Shown: positions 1-11,582, numbered from the stretch's first letter. The stretch: DNA of 64,000 nucleotides from Pseudoxanthomonas wuyuanensis (GCF_900215535.1 NZ_OCND01000002.1:496001-560000), one strand, 5' to 3'. Translations and numbers: made by a program. Notes: generated by a model from the letters alone, not told the origin.

Positions 1-1085
1 GTTTCGGCAACAAGCGCGAGTACGACTACACCCGCAGCGGCAATCCCACCCGCGACCTGCTGGGCGAGGCGCTGGCCGAACTGGAAGGCGGCGCCGGCGG
101 CGTGGTCACCTCCACCGGCATGGGCGCCATCAACCTGGTGCTCAACGCGCTGCTGCAGCCGGGCGAGAAACTGGTGGTGCCGCACGATGCCTACGGCGGC
201 AGCTGGCGGCTGTTCAATGCGCTGGCCAAGAAGGGCCACTTCGACCTGATCACCGCCGACCTGACCGACCCGCGCTCGCTGGCCGATGCGCTGGCGCAAT
301 CGCCGAAGCTGGTGCTGATCGAAACCCCGTCCAATCCGCTGCTGCGCATCACCGATCTGCGCTTCGTCATCGATGCCGCGCACAAGGCTGGGGCGATCAC
401 GGTGGTCGACAACACCTTCCTGTCGCCGGCCTTGCAGAAGCCGATCGAATTCGGCGCCGATCTGGTCATTCATTCGACCACCAAGTACATCAACGGCCAC
501 AGCGATGTGGTCGGCGGCGCGGTAGTGGCGCGCGATGCCGAATTGCACCAGCAATTGGTGTGGTGGGCCAATGCGCTGGGCCTGACCGGTTCGCCGTTCG
601 ACAGTTTTCTGACCCTGCGCGGTCTGCGTACGCTGGATGCGCGCCTGCGCGTGCACCAGGAAAACGCCGATGCCATCGCCGCGCTGCTGGACCAGCATCC
701 AGCGGTGTCGCAGGTGTATTTCCCGGGGCTGGCCTCGCATCCGGGCCACGCGCTGGCCGCGCGCCAGCAGAAGGGCTTTGGCGCGATGCTGAGCGTCGAG
801 CTGGATGGCGGCGAGGCGGCGGTGCGTGCGTTCGTCGATGGCCTGCGCTACTTCACCCTGGCCGAATCGCTGGGCGGCGTGGAAAGCCTGGTCGCGCATC
901 CGGCGTCGATGACGCATGCGGCAATGACGGCCGAGGCCCGCGCCAAGGCCGGCATTTCCGGCGGGCTGCTGCGGCTTTCGGTCGGCATCGAGGCGACCGA
1001 GGACCTGCTGGCGGACCTGTCCCGTGCGCTGGCACGCGCGGAACTGGCCGCCGCCGAATCCAAACGCAAACTCGCCGACGCATGA
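1..1085 (+). CDS. metB: Cystathionine gamma-synthase / O-succinylhomoserine (thiol)-lyase, 5' truncated by window edge
   Basis: PLP-dependent enzyme of methionine synthesis that joins an activated homoserine with cysteine (or sulfide); cytosolic. The frame is open from base 3, so the N-terminus lies outside the window. The visible part starts within the family motif YTRSGNPT and continues with the PLP-site stretch VVTSTGMGAINL. The Schiff-base lysine is in HSTTKYINGHSDVVGG, and the C-terminal SLGGVESLVAHPASMTHA is typical of the Cys/Met-metabolism PLP family. The stop overlaps the next start by ATGA, so it is translationally coupled to homoserine dehydrogenase, which fits supply of the precursor. 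Choice between cystathionine gamma-synthase and the sulfhydrylase cannot be made from sequence alone. Confidence 0.9.
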   Translation, partial: FGNKREYDYTRSGNPTRDLLGEALAELEGGAGGVVTSTGMGAINLVLNALLQPGEKLVVPHDAYGGSWRLFNALAKKGHFDLITADLTDPRSLADALAQSPKLVLIETPSNPLLRITDLRFVIDAAHKAGAITVVDNTFLSPALQKPIEFGADLVIHSTTKYINGHSDVVGGAVVARDAELHQQLVWWANALGLTGSPFDSFLTLRGLRTLDARLRVHQENADAIAALLDQHPAVSQVYFPGLASHPGHALAARQQKGFGAMLSVELDGGEAAVRAFVDGLRYFTLAESLGGVESLVAHPASMTHAAMTAEARAKAGISGGLLRLSVGIEATEDLLADLSRALARAELAAAESKRKLADA

Positions 1086-2158
1086 GCGCCGTCGTCCGAC
1101 TGGCCGACGCGCCGGTGGCGGCAGCGCCGCGGCTGGCGTTGCTGGGCACCGGCGTGGTCGGCAGCGCGTTCGTGGCGCGCTACCGGCAACTGACCGAACG
1201 CGGCGTCCGCCTGCCGGCGTTCGGCTGGTTGGCCAATTCGCGGGCTTTGCATCGCTGCGGGGAAGATCCTGCCCAGGCCCTGGGCCAGGCCGTCGCCGCC
1301 CCCGTCCGCAGCCAGACGCTGCCGCCATGGGCGGAGAACGAAGGCCTGCGCGGCGGCGATATCGTCGTCGATGCCACCGCCAGCGAGACCGTGGCCGACT
1401 GGCATCCGGAGTGGCTTGCGCGCGGGGTGCATGTGGTGACCGCCAACAAGCTGGGTACCGGCGCCAGTGCCCTGCGCGCGCAGGCGATCCAGCATTCGCT
1501 GGAGGCAGCCGGTGCGCGCTATGGCGACAGCGCCACCGTTGGCGCGGGCCTGCCGCTGCTGTCCAGCCTGCGCGCACTGGTGGCCGGCGGCGACCGCATC
1601 CATCGCGTCGAAGGCGTGCTGTCCGGTTCGCTGGCGTGGCTGTTCAACCGCTACGACGGCTCGAGGCCGTTTTCGCAACTGGTCCGTCTGGCGCGCGATG
1701 CCGGCTACACCGAACCGGATCCGCGCATCGACCTGTCCGGCGAGGACGTGCGCCGCAAGCTGTCGATCCTGGCGCGCGCGGCGGGGTTGCCGTGGCAGGC
1801 CGAGCAGGTGCAGGTCGAATCGCTGGTGCCCGCGACGCTGGCAGCGCTGCCGCTGGAGCAGGTGGACGCGGCACTGGAGCAACTGGATATTCCGCTGGCC
1901 GGGCGGCTAGGCCTGGCCCAGCGCGACAACGCCAGACTGCGTTTCATTGGCCGTTTCGACCGCGATGGTGCGGGCGTGGGACTGCAGGCGCTGGCGCCGG
2001 AGCACCCGTTGTGCGGCGGCGGCGGTACCGATAACCGCGTGGCCATCTTCAGCGACCGCTACCGCGAGCAGCCGCTGCTGATCCAAGGGCCGGGTGCGGG
2101 CGCCGACGTCACCGCAGCGGCATTGCTGGACGATGTGATCGCCATTGCCGGCCGCTGA
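1082..2158 (+). CDS. Homoserine dehydrogenase (monofunctional)
   Basis: Reduces aspartate semialdehyde to homoserine with NAD(P)H, feeding the adjacent metB step. The 358-residue product has an N-terminal Rossmann motif GTGVVG (residues 22-27), then VVDATASE and HVVTANK, the dehydrogenase signature with its conserved lysine. The catalytic-domain stretch GVLSGSLAWLFN and DLSGEDVRRKL follow, the last being typical of homoserine dehydrogenases. There is no aspartokinase domain and no C-terminal ACT domain, so this is the short unregulated form rather than ThrA/MetL. The start was taken at the ATG overlapping the metB stop (ATGA); the open frame extends much further upstream but only as an overlap of metB. 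It ends 44 bases before the convergent pilR. Confidence 0.9.
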   Translation: MSAVVRLADAPVAAAPRLALLGTGVVGSAFVARYRQLTERGVRLPAFGWLANSRALHRCGEDPAQALGQAVAAPVRSQTLPPWAENEGLRGGDIVVDATASETVADWHPEWLARGVHVVTANKLGTGASALRAQAIQHSLEAAGARYGDSATVGAGLPLLSSLRALVAGGDRIHRVEGVLSGSLAWLFNRYDGSRPFSQLVRLARDAGYTEPDPRIDLSGEDVRRKLSILARAAGLPWQAEQVQVESLVPATLAALPLEQVDAALEQLDIPLAGRLGLAQRDNARLRFIGRFDRDGAGVGLQALAPEHPLCGGGGTDNRVAIFSDRYREQPLLIQGPGAGADVTAAALLDDVIAIAGR

Positions 2159-2202
2159 GAAGCTGTTCGCGATGCTGCTGCGCCCGGCATGCGGCGACGC
2201 CG

Positions 2203-3594
2203 CTATTCCATTCCCAGCTTCTTGAGCTTGTAGCGCAGCGCGCGGAAGGTGATGCCCAGTTGCGCGGCCGCCTTGGTCTTGTTCCAGCGGTTGTCTTCCA
2301 GCGCCTTCTGGATGGCGGCGCGCTCCAGCTGCTCGATGTAGGAGGGCAGGGCGCCGGCGGCGTCGGCGTCCAGCGGCGTGCCGCCGGGATCGGCGCCATC
2401 GTCGAAGTCTTCGCTGAACTTCTTCGCCGCGCTGCTGCTCTGCGGCAGGTACAGATCGTCCACTTCGATGCTGTGGCCGTCGGCCATGGCCAGCGCGCGT
2501 TCGAGGATGTTTTCCAGCTCGCGCACATTGCCGGGAAAGCCGTAGCGGCCCAGCGCCGCCATCGCGTCGGGCGACACCGACGGCGGGTTGCGGCCGTGCT
2601 GCTCGGCCAGGCGATCGAGGATGGCGTGGGTCAACTGCAGCAGGTCGCCGGTGCGTTCGCGCAGCGGCGGCACGCGCAGTTCGATGACGTTGATGCGGTA
2701 GTACAGGTCATGGCGGAAACGGCCATCGTTGGCCAGTTCGCCCAGATCCTTGTGGGTGGCCGACAGGATGCGCACGTCGACCTGCACCTCCGACGAGGCG
2801 CCGACCGGGCGCACCGCTTTTTCCTGTATCGCGCGAAGCAGCTTGACCTGCATCGGCAGCGGCAGCTCGGCTACCTCGTCCAGGAACAGCGTGCCGCCGC
2901 TGGCGGCCTGGAACAGGCCCTGCTTGTCGGCGTGGGCGCCGGTGAAGCTGCCTTTCTTGTGGCCGAAGAATTCGCTTTCCATCAGTTCGGCCGGAATCGC
3001 CCCGCAATTGACCGGAACGAACGGACCGGCGGCGCGCGCGCCCTGCTCATGGATGGTGCGTGCGACCAGCTCCTTGCCGGTGCCGGATTCGCCCAGGATG
3101 TAAACCGGTGCCTGGCTGCGGGAGACCTTGCCGATGGTTTCGCGCAGCGTGGCCATGGCGACCGAATCGCCTAGCAGGCGGCTGGCCTGTTCCGGCGGCG
3201 GCACGGGCGGGGCGCGCTCGGCATTGTTCAGTTCCAACGCGTGCTTGACTAGCCCGCGCAGTACGGTCAGATCCACCGGCTTGCTGACGAAATCGAAAGC
3301 GCCGGCTTTCAATGCTTCGACCGCCAGTTCGATATTGCCGAATGCGGTGATCATCGCAACCGGGGTGCTCGGGTACTGACGGGATATTTCGCCGACCAGA
3401 TCGATGCCGTTGCCGTCGGGCAGGCGCATATCGGTGAAACAAAGGTCGTAGCGGTTGCGCGAAAGCAGCTCGCGGGCCTCGCCCAGATTGGCGGCGGTAT
3501 CGATGCGCAGGCCCATCCGGCCCAGCGTCAATACCAGCAGCTCGCGGATGTCGCGTTCGTCGTCAACGATAAGGGCACTACGGTCTTGGCTCAT
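2203..3594 (-). CDS. pilR: Sigma-54-dependent response regulator PilR
   Basis: NtrC-type activator, 463 residues. The receiver domain (about 1-120) has the acidic pair D11/D12 and phospho-acceptor D55 in [11 protein letters not shown]. The central AAA+ domain has Walker A GESGTGKE, the sigma-54 contact loop in its GSFTGA form, and Walker [11 protein letters not shown] Fis-type helix-turn-helix closes the protein ([20 protein letters not shown]). An AAGGGGG ribosome site lies just before the ATG. In the family PilR activates pilA and other pilus genes with RpoN. It lies directly downstream of the sensor kinase gene (stop of pilS 123 bases upstream), which supports PilR over other NtrC-like regulators. 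Confidence 0.93.
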   Translation of the reverse strand: MSQDRSALIVDDERDIRELLVLTLGRMGLRIDTAANLGEARELLSRNRYDLCFTDMRLPDGNGIDLVGEISRQYPSTPVAMITAFGNIELAVEALKAGAFDFVSKPVDLTVLRGLVKHALELNNAERAPPVPPPEQASRLLGDSVAMATLRETIGKVSRSQAPVYILGESGTGKELVARTIHEQGARAAGPFVPVNCGAIPAELMESEFFGHKKGSFTGAHADKQGLFQAASGGTLFLDEVAELPLPMQVKLLRAIQEKAVRPVGASSEVQVDVRILSATHKDLGELANDGRFRHDLYYRINVIELRVPPLRERTGDLLQLTHAILDRLAEQHGRNPPSVSPDAMAALGRYGFPGNVRELENILERALAMADGHSIEVDDLYLPQSSSAAKKFSEDFDDGADPGGTPLDADAAGALPSYIEQLERAAIQKALEDNRWNKTKAAAQLGITFRALRYKLKKLGME

Positions 3595-3717
3595 GAATCC
3601 CCCTTCAGCCCCTGTGCGTTGAGTGTAACGGCTGAATGCGAAACGTTGCTAGGGCCAGCCCGGTTTGACGTGACGTGGTTCGCATCGGCCTGGGCGCGCT
3701 GATGGCGGCCGTTCGAT

Positions 3718-5328
3718 TCATGCCGGCAGCAGTGAGTGCGGACCGGGCATGGTTATCCGGAAGCAACTGCCGCCGCCCGGAACGGCGACGTATTCCAGCG
3801 AGGCCTGGTTGGCGCGGCACAGTTCGCGCGCAATATACAGGCCCAGGCCGGTACCGTGTTCGGAGGTGGTGAAGAACGGCCGGAACAGTTGCGCGACAAC
3901 GCCCTCGGGAATTCCCGGGCCGCGGTCGAGCACGTCGATCGTCGGCCGCTGTTCTGCCTGGAACACGCGCACCCGCACTCGCGCCGGTTCGCCTGGCAGC
4001 CGGCCATAATTGAGCGCGTTCTGCACCAGCACCGTCACCACCTGCTGCAGGTGGCGGGCATCGATCAGCGCCTGGACCGGCTTGGCGCCGACCACCGCCA
4101 CCAGGCTGTCGGTTTCGATGGACAGCGTCTGCTGGTATTCGTCGACGAAGCGCCGCACGAAGGCATTGAGATCCACATGCTCCGGGACGGCGCGTTCGCG
4201 CCGGGCCAGGCCCAGCACGCTTTCGACGATGCCGTTGGTGCGCTGGCATTGCTGGTGGATGATCTGCAGCAGCCGGCGGTCGCCATCGACGATGCTGTCC
4301 GATTCCTCCAGCAACTGCACGGCGTAGTTGATCGCCGCCAGCGGGTTGCGGATTTCGTGCGCCAGGCTGGCGGAAAACCGGCCCAGCGCTGCCAGGGTCA
4401 GCGATTCGGCACGCCGCGACACCACGGTGGCGTCGTCCAGGAAAATGATCGACGTTTCGCTGTCGGCCAGCAGGCGGGCGAAGCGCGGCTGCACTTCCGG
4501 CTGCTCCGGCGACAGCTGCAGCGGCAGTTCTTCGCCTTGCCAGCCGTTGCGCCACAGCTGCAGGCGGCGCGCCAGTTCCGGCGCGGCCTTGGTCAGCAGC
4601 GTTGCCTGATCGCCGTGCTGGCCTTCGCCGCTGTCGCCCAACAGCCCGCTGGCGGCCTCGTTGGCCAGCTTGATGCGGTTGTCGGCATCGACCACCAGTA
4701 CGCCGGTACGCATGCGCCGGATGATCAACTCGTTGATTTCGAACAGGTTGGCGACTTCCGCCCCGCGTTTTTCCGCCAGCGCCTGGCTGCTGCGCGCGCG
4801 CTGGCCAATCTGGAAGGCCAGGTAGGCCACCGCCAGGTAGCCCGCGGCGAACATCATGACTTCGGCCAGCGAGCGGTCGGTCGCATCGTTGACGGTGGCC
4901 CAAAGGAACTCGCCGAACAGGCCACCGACCGCCAGCAGCGTCACCGCCAGCGCCAGGTAGCGCGAGGTCAGCAGCAGCGAGGCCGCTGAGATGTTGAACA
5001 GCAGCATCATCGCGATGCCGGCGGTGGCGCTGGGCAGGGCGTGGGTAATCAGCACTGCGGCAGCGATGTCGACGCAGGTGCTGACGAAGACCAGAACCGT
5101 CAGCCACTGGTGCTGCCGGGCCAGCAGCAGGAACAGCAGGGTGGCGCTCAGGTAGCCGATGGCGACCGCGGTGCCGAGCATGGGATGGCGGGGTTCGCCC
5201 AGCATGGTGGCCAGCGGGCTGAACAGCAGCGCCGCCAGCAGGCCGGCTTCCAGCACCCGGTACAAGGCGAAGAAGTACAGCTCCCGGGCGGGCGCCGATT
5301 CGATGCGTGGGATCAACGATTGGCGCAA
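3718..5328 (-). CDS. pilS: Sensor histidine kinase PilS
   Basis: Membrane sensor kinase partner of PilR. About six hydrophobic segments fill the first 190 residues. They are followed by a PAS-like region, a dimerisation/H-box domain with SASLAHEIRNPLAAINYA (phospho-accepting His), and a HATPase domain with N box QNALNYGRLPG, G1 box DRGPGIPEG and G2 box HGTGLGLYIARE. The frame is open up to a GTG at 5478, but the added N-terminus is low-complexity and lacks a good ribosome site. I prefer the TTG at 5328, preceded by GGGAAG at six bases spacing; it begins just before the conserved IESAPARELYFFALYRVLEAG region. Start uncertain, identity strong. Divergent from sucC. Confidence 0.9.
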   Translation of the reverse strand: MRQSLIPRIESAPARELYFFALYRVLEAGLLAALLFSPLATMLGEPRHPMLGTAVAIGYLSATLLFLLLARQHQWLTVLVFVSTCVDIAAAVLITHALPSATAGIAMMLLFNISAASLLLTSRYLALAVTLLAVGGLFGEFLWATVNDATDRSLAEVMMFAAGYLAVAYLAFQIGQRARSSQALAEKRGAEVANLFEINELIIRRMRTGVLVVDADNRIKLANEAASGLLGDSGEGQHGDQATLLTKAAPELARRLQLWRNGWQGEELPLQLSPEQPEVQPRFARLLADSETSIIFLDDATVVSRRAESLTLAALGRFSASLAHEIRNPLAAINYAVQLLEESDSIVDGDRRLLQIIHQQCQRTNGIVESVLGLARRERAVPEHVDLNAFVRRFVDEYQQTLSIETDSLVAVVGAKPVQALIDARHLQQVVTVLVQNALNYGRLPGEPARVRVRVFQAEQRPTIDVLDRGPGIPEGVVAQLFRPFFTTSEHGTGLGLYIARELCRANQASLEYVAVPGGGSCFRITMPGPHSLLPA

Positions 5329-5537
5329 ACCCGTGCTTCCCGCGGAACGAGGGCCACAGTATAGACAGGTCCGCGACCCGGCCTGCCGCTGGCAGGGGGC
5401 GCGAGCGCCTGGTTTTGCGCCTCCCGCCCCGGTCGGCGACAATAGGGGGCTCGCCTGAGCCGCCGGCCGTGTTTCCACGGGTTCCGGGCTCGGGCGATGT
5501 GTCTTGCTTTACTTCTGTTCCCTACCCACGGTGACGC

Positions 5538-6704
<1,167 letters not shown>

Positions 6705-6729
6705 GCCCCGGACGAGACTAGGAAACAAC

Positions 6730-7602
6730 ATGAGCGTTTTGGTCAACAAGAACACCAAGGTCATCGTGCAGGGCTTCACCGGCCAGCAGGGCACCTTCCA
6801 CGCCACCCAGATGGTGGAGTACGGCACCCAGGTCGTCGGTGGCGTCACCCCGGGCAAGGGCGGAACCACCCATATCGAACTGCCGGTGTTCAACACCGTG
6901 CGTGAGGCGGTCCAGGCCACCGGCGCCGACGCGTCGGTCATTTACGTGCCGCCGCCGTTCGCCGCCGACGCCATCCTGGAAGCGGCCGACGCCGGCATCA
7001 AGGTCATCGTCTGCATCACCGAAGGCATCCCGGTGCTGGACATGCTGCGGGTGAAGAACACGCTGAAGGGATACCCGGATGTGACCCTGATCGGGCCCAA
7101 CTGCCCGGGCATCATCACTCCGGGCGAGTGCAAGATCGGCATCATGCCGGGCCACATCCACAAGCCGGGCAAGATCGGCATCGTCTCGCGCTCGGGTACG
7201 CTGACCTATGAAGCGGTCAAGCAGACCACCGACGTGGGCCTGGGCCAGAGCACCTGCATCGGCATCGGCGGCGATCCGATCAACGGCCTGAACTTCGTCG
7301 ATTGCCTGAAGCTGTTCAACGAAGACCCGCAGACCGAAGGCATCATCATGGTCGGCGAGATCGGCGGCAGCGCCGAGGAAGAGGGCGCCGAATACATCGC
7401 CAAGCACGTCAAGAAGCCGGTGGTCGGCTTCATCGCCGGCGCTTCGGCCCCGGCCGGCAAGCGCATGGGCCATGCCGGTGCCATCGCCTCGGGCGGTAAG
7501 GGCACCGCGGAAGGCAAGTTCGCCGCGATGGAAGCGGCTGGCGTCACCATCGTCCGTTCGCCGGGCGACCTGGGTGCGGCGATTGCGGCACGGCTGAAAT
7601 AA
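6730..7602 (+). CDS. sucD: Succinyl-CoA synthetase, alpha subunit
   Basis: Partner of SucC, 290 residues, carrying the phosphohistidine and the CoA-binding Rossmann domain. The start [21 protein letters not shown] has the family CoA-site motif. The catalytic region is [19 protein letters not shown], with its phosphorylated His, and the C-terminus [11 protein letters not shown] is typical. The open frame reaches back into sucC; the ATG at 6730 with AGGAAA seven bases upstream is the start. A perfect 13-bp hairpin with a T run follows, closing the sucCD operon. Confidence 0.97.
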   Translation: MSVLVNKNTKVIVQGFTGQQGTFHATQMVEYGTQVVGGVTPGKGGTTHIELPVFNTVREAVQATGADASVIYVPPPFAADAILEAADAGIKVIVCITEGIPVLDMLRVKNTLKGYPDVTLIGPNCPGIITPGECKIGIMPGHIHKPGKIGIVSRSGTLTYEAVKQTTDVGLGQSTCIGIGGDPINGLNFVDCLKLFNEDPQTEGIIMVGEIGGSAEEEGAEYIAKHVKKPVVGFIAGASAPAGKRMGHAGAIASGGKGTAEGKFAAMEAAGVTIVRSPGDLGAAIAARLK

Positions 7603-7623
7603 GTCCTACCGCCTTTCGCTACG

Positions 7624-7656
7624 ACAGAAAGCCGCCTTCGGGCGGCTTTCTGTTTG
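7624..7656 (+). terminator. Intrinsic terminator after sucCD
   Basis: A 13-bp stem (ACAGAAAGCCGCC paired with GGCGGCTTTCTGT) closes on the stable tetraloop TTCG and is followed by a short T run. It lies 22 bases after the sucD stop. Confidence 0.85.
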
Positions 7657-7787
7657 GGCAGGATGGCGGGCCAAGCGGAGTTCGGGAGTCTGGAAGGGAT
7701 TCCATGTACTGCGCTTCTGGAATAATGAGAGCATGGCGAATCTTGAAGGCGTTCATGCGCGGCTCCTTTGCCGGCCCATGGACGCTC

Positions 7788-7830
7788 GCCCCCATCCCAG
7801 CCTTCCCCCGCAAGCGGGGGAAGGGGCAGA
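7788..7830. repeat. REP-like palindrome
   Basis: An 11-bp near-perfect palindrome (CCTTCCCCCGC at 7801-7811 and GCGGGGGAAGG at 7814-7824) is preceded by CGCCCCCATCCCAG. This resembles REP-type intergenic palindromes common in this bacterial family. It is 22 bases upstream of nadE and so lies in its leader. A related palindrome occurs inside pgeF (11826-11861). Confidence 0.55.
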
Positions 7831-7852
7831 ACCAGAAGGTTGAAAGGCTGAC

Positions 7853-9490
7853 ATGTCCCGATCCCTCCGCATCGCCCTGGCCCAGTTCGATTTCCCCGTC
7901 GGCGCAGTGGCGCAGAACCTGGAGCGCATCAAGGCGATGATTGCCGAGGCGCGCGACGAATACGGCGCCGACATCGTGCTGTTTCCGGAACTGGCCATCA
8001 GCGGCTACCCGCCGGAAGATCTGCTGCTGCGACCGCGCTTTCTTTCCGATTGCGAGAACGCGCTGCATGAGCTGGCGGCCACCACGCATGGCATCGTCGC
8101 CGTGGTGGGCTGGCCGGAGTCGGCCGGCAGCGTGGTCTACAACTCGGCCAGCGTGCTGCGTGACGGCTATCTGCAAACTACCTACCGCAAGCGCGAACTG
8201 CCCAACTACGCGGTGTTCGACGAGCGCCGCTATTTCGATGCCGACCCCGACGGCGGCGACTGCGTGTTCGAAGTCAATGGCGTGCAGGTCGGCCTGTTGA
8301 TTTGCGAGGATCTCTGGTTCGCCGAGCCGTTGGCTGGCACCGCGAAAGCCGGCGCCGAACTGCTGCTGGTGCCCAACGCCTCGCCGTTCGAACGCGACAA
8401 GCACGCCGAGCGCGATGCGCTGATCGCGCAACGGGTCAAGGAAAGCGGGGTGGCGCTGGCCTATCTCAATGTGGTCGGCGGCCAGGATGCGCTGGTGTTC
8501 GATGGCGCATCGGTCGTTTCCGACGGCGACGGCGTCGTGCATCCGGCGGCGGCGGCCTTCACCGATCAATGGCTGGTGGTGGACTTCGATGCCGGGTCCC
8601 GTCGGTTCAACGCCGTGCGGTGGATGGACGATGGCGACGAGAGCCGCGACGCGTTGGCCTGGCGCGCCATCGTGCGCGGGCTGCGCGACTATTGCGCCAA
8701 GAACGGATTCCAGAAGGTCTGGCTGGGCCTGTCCGGCGGCATCGACTCGGCGCTGGTGCTGGCGCTGGCGGCCGATGCGATGGGCGCGGACAACGTCACC
8801 GCGGTGCGGCTGCCGTCGCGCTACACCGCCGGCCTGTCCAATGACCTGGCCGCCGAACAGTGCCGGGCACTGGGAGTCAGGCTGGAAACGGTCTCCATCG
8901 AGGCGCCGTTCAAGGGCTTCATGGAGGCCTTGGCGCCGCTGTTCGCCGGCCGCGACGCCGACACCACCGAGGAAAACCTGCAATCGCGCAGCCGCGGCGT
9001 GATCCTGATGGCGCTTTCCAACAAGTTCGGCGGGTTGCTGCTGACCACCGGCAACAAAAGCGAATACGCGGTCGGCTACGCCACCATCTACGGCGACATG
9101 TGCGGCGGCTATGCGCCGATCAAGGATCTGTACAAGACCGAGGTGTTCGCGCTGGCGCGCTGGCGCAACACGGTTGGCGGCGCGCCGGTGATCCCGGATG
9201 CGGTGATTACCCGGCCCCCCTCGGCCGAGCTGCGCGAAAACCAGACCGACCAGGATTCGCTGCCGCCTTACGACGTACTGGATGCCATCCTGTACCGCTA
9301 CGTCGATCTGGAACAGTCGCGCGACGAGATCGTCGCGGCCGGTTTCGAAGCCGGCGTGGTCGACCGGATGCTGCGCCTGGTGCGCATCAACGAGTGGAAA
9401 CGCCACCAGGCCGCGCCTGGGCCGAAAATCTCCAAGCGCGCCTTCGGCCGCGAGCGCCGCTATCCGATCACCAACAAATACGCGCTCTGA
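7853..9490 (+). CDS. nadE: Glutamine-dependent NAD+ synthetase
   Basis: Last step of NAD synthesis, amidating nicotinate adenine dinucleotide with glutamine nitrogen. The 545-residue protein has an N-terminal nitrilase-type glutaminase with the Glu-Lys-Cys triad visible in FPELAISGYPPEDLLLR, TYRKRELPNYAVFDE and LLICEDLWF. The C-terminal synthetase domain has the PP-loop SGGIDSALVLALAADA and GNKSEYAVGYATIYGDM. The ATG start gives MSRSLRIALAQFDFPVG, the normal start of the nitrilase fold. It is a single-gene unit between the sucD terminator and a bidirectional terminator shared with bamD. Confidence 0.96.
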   Translation: MSRSLRIALAQFDFPVGAVAQNLERIKAMIAEARDEYGADIVLFPELAISGYPPEDLLLRPRFLSDCENALHELAATTHGIVAVVGWPESAGSVVYNSASVLRDGYLQTTYRKRELPNYAVFDERRYFDADPDGGDCVFEVNGVQVGLLICEDLWFAEPLAGTAKAGAELLLVPNASPFERDKHAERDALIAQRVKESGVALAYLNVVGGQDALVFDGASVVSDGDGVVHPAAAAFTDQWLVVDFDAGSRRFNAVRWMDDGDESRDALAWRAIVRGLRDYCAKNGFQKVWLGLSGGIDSALVLALAADAMGADNVTAVRLPSRYTAGLSNDLAAEQCRALGVRLETVSIEAPFKGFMEALAPLFAGRDADTTEENLQSRSRGVILMALSNKFGGLLLTTGNKSEYAVGYATIYGDMCGGYAPIKDLYKTEVFALARWRNTVGGAPVIPDAVITRPPSAELRENQTDQDSLPPYDVLDAILYRYVDLEQSRDEIVAAGFEAGVVDRMLRLVRINEWKRHQAAPGPKISKRAFGRERRYPITNKYAL

Positions 9491-9530
9491 CGCCGCTGGG
9501 AAGATTGTTGTGGAGAAGTCGCGCCAACCG

Positions 9531-9568
9531 GTAACGCCTCATCGCGACTCACCTCGCTCCTACAAGAG
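9531..9568 (-). repeat. Dispersed intergenic repeat (GTAGGAGCG...AGTCGCGA type)
   Basis: Read on the minus strand the segment contains TTGTAGGAGCGAGGTGAGTC followed by GCGATGAGGC. This matches the recognisable GTAGGAGCG-N-AGTCGCGA repeat type often seen between genes in xanthomonads and pseudomonads. It lies between nadE and the shared terminator. Assignment rests on memory of the motif, not on a genome search. Confidence 0.4.
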
Positions 9569-9578
9569 CAAGGAAAAA

Positions 9579-9604
9579 GAAAAGGGCCTTGCGGCCCTTT
9601 TTCT
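9579..9604. terminator. Bidirectional terminator between nadE and bamD
   Basis: AAAGGGCC and GGCCCTTT pair across the loop TTGC, with A-rich sequence on the left and a T run on the right. It can therefore serve both convergent genes. Confidence 0.8.
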
Positions 9605-9628
9605 TCATTCGACAGCAAGCGCTTCGGC

Positions 9629-10510
9629 TCAGTCGTCGCGGCGCCGGTCGGTGGTGTTGATCGAACGCTCGCCGGCGAACGGATTGAGCTTGCGCACCTG
9701 CCAGGGATAGTCCGGCCACTTGCCGGCCAGCCATGGGTGCTGCGGATCGTTGAGTTGCAGCACCCGGCGCGCGTCGGCGGCCAGCGTATCGTTGCCCAGG
9801 TGGGTATAGGTCTCGGCCAGCACCGCAACCGCGTCGTTCTGGTGGGCGCTCTGCGGATAGGTTTCCAGCAGGTAGCGGGCGCGGGTAGCGGCCGACACCC
9901 AGGCGCCGCGGCGCAGGTAGTAGACGGCGGTGTCCAGATCATGCTGGGCGAACTGGTTGCGCAGCGCCACCATGCGCTGGCGAGCGTCGCCGGCATAGCG
10001 GCTGTTGGGATAGCGTTCGGCGACGATGCTCAGGTCGTTGTAGCCCTGCATCGGCGTGGCCAGATCGCGGCGGCTGGGGTCCAGGCGCCATACCCGCTGC
10101 AGGAACACCGTGTCGCGGCCGGAATTGGCCAGCCCGCGCAGGTAGTACATGTAGGGGATGTTGCGGTGGGTGGGGTAGGTGCGGATGAAACGGTCGATGG
10201 TCGACACCGTGTCATCCAGCTTGCCGGCCTTGTACTGCGCGTAGGCGGTTTCCATCAGCGCCTGCTCGGTGTACGGCCCATAGGGGTACTGGGCAATCAG
10301 CCGGCGGAAGTTGATTTCGGCGCGATCCCAGTTGCCGTTCATCATTGAGGCATGGGCTTTTTCGTAGATGGCCTCGACCGGCAGATTCTCCTCGGCCGAC
10401 TTGTCGCGCTTGAAAATCTTGCCGCAGCCGGTGCCGGTGACGGCGATGACCAGCATCAGGGCAAGCAGGCGGGCGGGGGCGGTGAAACGGGTAGAGACGC
10501 GCTGGGTCAT
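9629..10510 (-). CDS. bamD: Outer membrane assembly lipoprotein BamD
   Basis: Essential BAM-complex lipoprotein that helps insert beta-barrel proteins; anchored to the inner leaflet of the outer membrane. The 293-residue product has a signal peptide and a lipobox ending at Cys29 (AVTGTGC). Tetratricopeptide-like repeats follow, including [40 protein letters not shown] and [20 protein letters not shown], the last being a BamD/ComL hallmark. The frame stays open far upstream across rluD; the ATG at 10510 is chosen because it starts the signal peptide. It diverges from rluD with 97 bases between them, the conserved arrangement seen in many proteobacteria. Confidence 0.95.
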   Translation of the reverse strand: MTQRVSTRFTAPARLLALMLVIAVTGTGCGKIFKRDKSAEENLPVEAIYEKAHASMMNGNWDRAEINFRRLIAQYPYGPYTEQALMETAYAQYKAGKLDDTVSTIDRFIRTYPTHRNIPYMYYLRGLANSGRDTVFLQRVWRLDPSRRDLATPMQGYNDLSIVAERYPNSRYAGDARQRMVALRNQFAQHDLDTAVYYLRRGAWVSAATRARYLLETYPQSAHQNDAVAVLAETYTHLGNDTLAADARRVLQLNDPQHPWLAGKWPDYPWQVRKLNPFAGERSINTTDRRRDD

Positions 10511-10607
10511 GGGCTGGCGGCGGGCCGCGGCAGGGAAACAAGGCGTCGATGATAGCCTAGGCGCCGCCCAAGCCATGAACAATCGGCCAACGTGCCGCCC
10601 TCCCCGC

Positions 10608-11582
10608 ATGACAGATACCCCTGAACACGACTCCCCGCGCACCGCCACGGTGCCGGACAACGCCTCCGGCCGCCGCTTCGACGCGGTGCTGGCGGAGCTT
10701 TTCCCCGAATTCTCGCGTTCCCGGCTGGCCGAGTGGATCAAGTCCGGCGACGCCCGCCTGGACGGCGCCGTGGTGCGCCCGCGCGATATCGTCCAGGGCG
10801 GCCAGGTCGCCAGCCTGGACGCGGTGCTGGAAACCCAGACCCATGCGCTGCCCGAGGACATCCCGCTGGACATCCTGTATGAGGATGCCGAGGTGTTCGT
10901 GCTGAACAAGCCGGCTGGCCTGGTCGTGCACCCGGGGGCCGGCAACCCCACCGGCACCCTGGTCAATGCGCTGCTGCACCGGGACCCGTCGCTGGAGATG
11001 CTGCCGCGCGCCGGCATCGTGCACCGGCTGGACAAGGACACCTCCGGGGTCATGGTGGTGGCGCGCACGCTGCCGGCGCATACCTCGCTGGTGGCGCAGT
11101 TGGCCTCGCGCGAGGTGCACCGCCAGTACCTGGCGGTGGTGGTGGGGGCGATGGTGTCCGGCGGCACCGCCAACGCCGCCATCGACCGCCACCCGCGCGA
11201 CCGCTTGAAGATGGCGGTACGCGAGGATGGCCGCGATGCGGTCACCCACTACCGGCTGCGCGAACGTTTCCGCGCGCACACCGCGCTGGAGTGTCGGCTG
11301 GAAACCGGCCGCACCCATCAGATCCGCGTGCACATGGCGCATATCAAGTACCCCATCGTCGGCGATCCGCTGTACGGCGGCCCGCTGCGGCTGCCCAAGG
11401 GGGCCAGCGAGGAACTGGTCGCCGCACTGCGCGGCTTCAAGCGGCAGGCGCTGCACGCCGAGACGCTGGAGTTCAACCACCCGGCTTCCGGGCAGCCGGT
11501 ACGGGTATCCGCGCCGGTGCCGGCCGACATGCTGGCGCTGATGGCGGCCCTGCGCGCCGACAGCCAGGCGCACAAACGATGA
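10608..11582 (+). CDS. rluD: 23S rRNA pseudouridine synthase RluD
   Basis: Makes pseudouridines in helix 69 of 23S rRNA (positions 1911/1915/1917 in E. coli). The N-terminal S4 RNA-binding domain ([20 protein letters not shown]) is followed by the RluA-type catalytic domain with [14 protein letters not shown], which holds the catalytic Asp. [20 protein letters not shown] and DPLYGG are further family motifs. I chose the ATG at 10608 (324 residues, close to the E. coli length); an in-frame ATG at 10575 is possible. It overlaps pgeF by ATGA, matching the rluD-pgeF-clpB order of enterobacteria. Confidence 0.94.
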   Translation: MTDTPEHDSPRTATVPDNASGRRFDAVLAELFPEFSRSRLAEWIKSGDARLDGAVVRPRDIVQGGQVASLDAVLETQTHALPEDIPLDILYEDAEVFVLNKPAGLVVHPGAGNPTGTLVNALLHRDPSLEMLPRAGIVHRLDKDTSGVMVVARTLPAHTSLVAQLASREVHRQYLAVVVGAMVSGGTANAAIDRHPRDRLKMAVREDGRDAVTHYRLRERFRAHTALECRLETGRTHQIRVHMAHIKYPIVGDPLYGGPLRLPKGASEELVAALRGFKRQALHAETLEFNHPASGQPVRVSAPVPADMLALMAALRADSQAHKR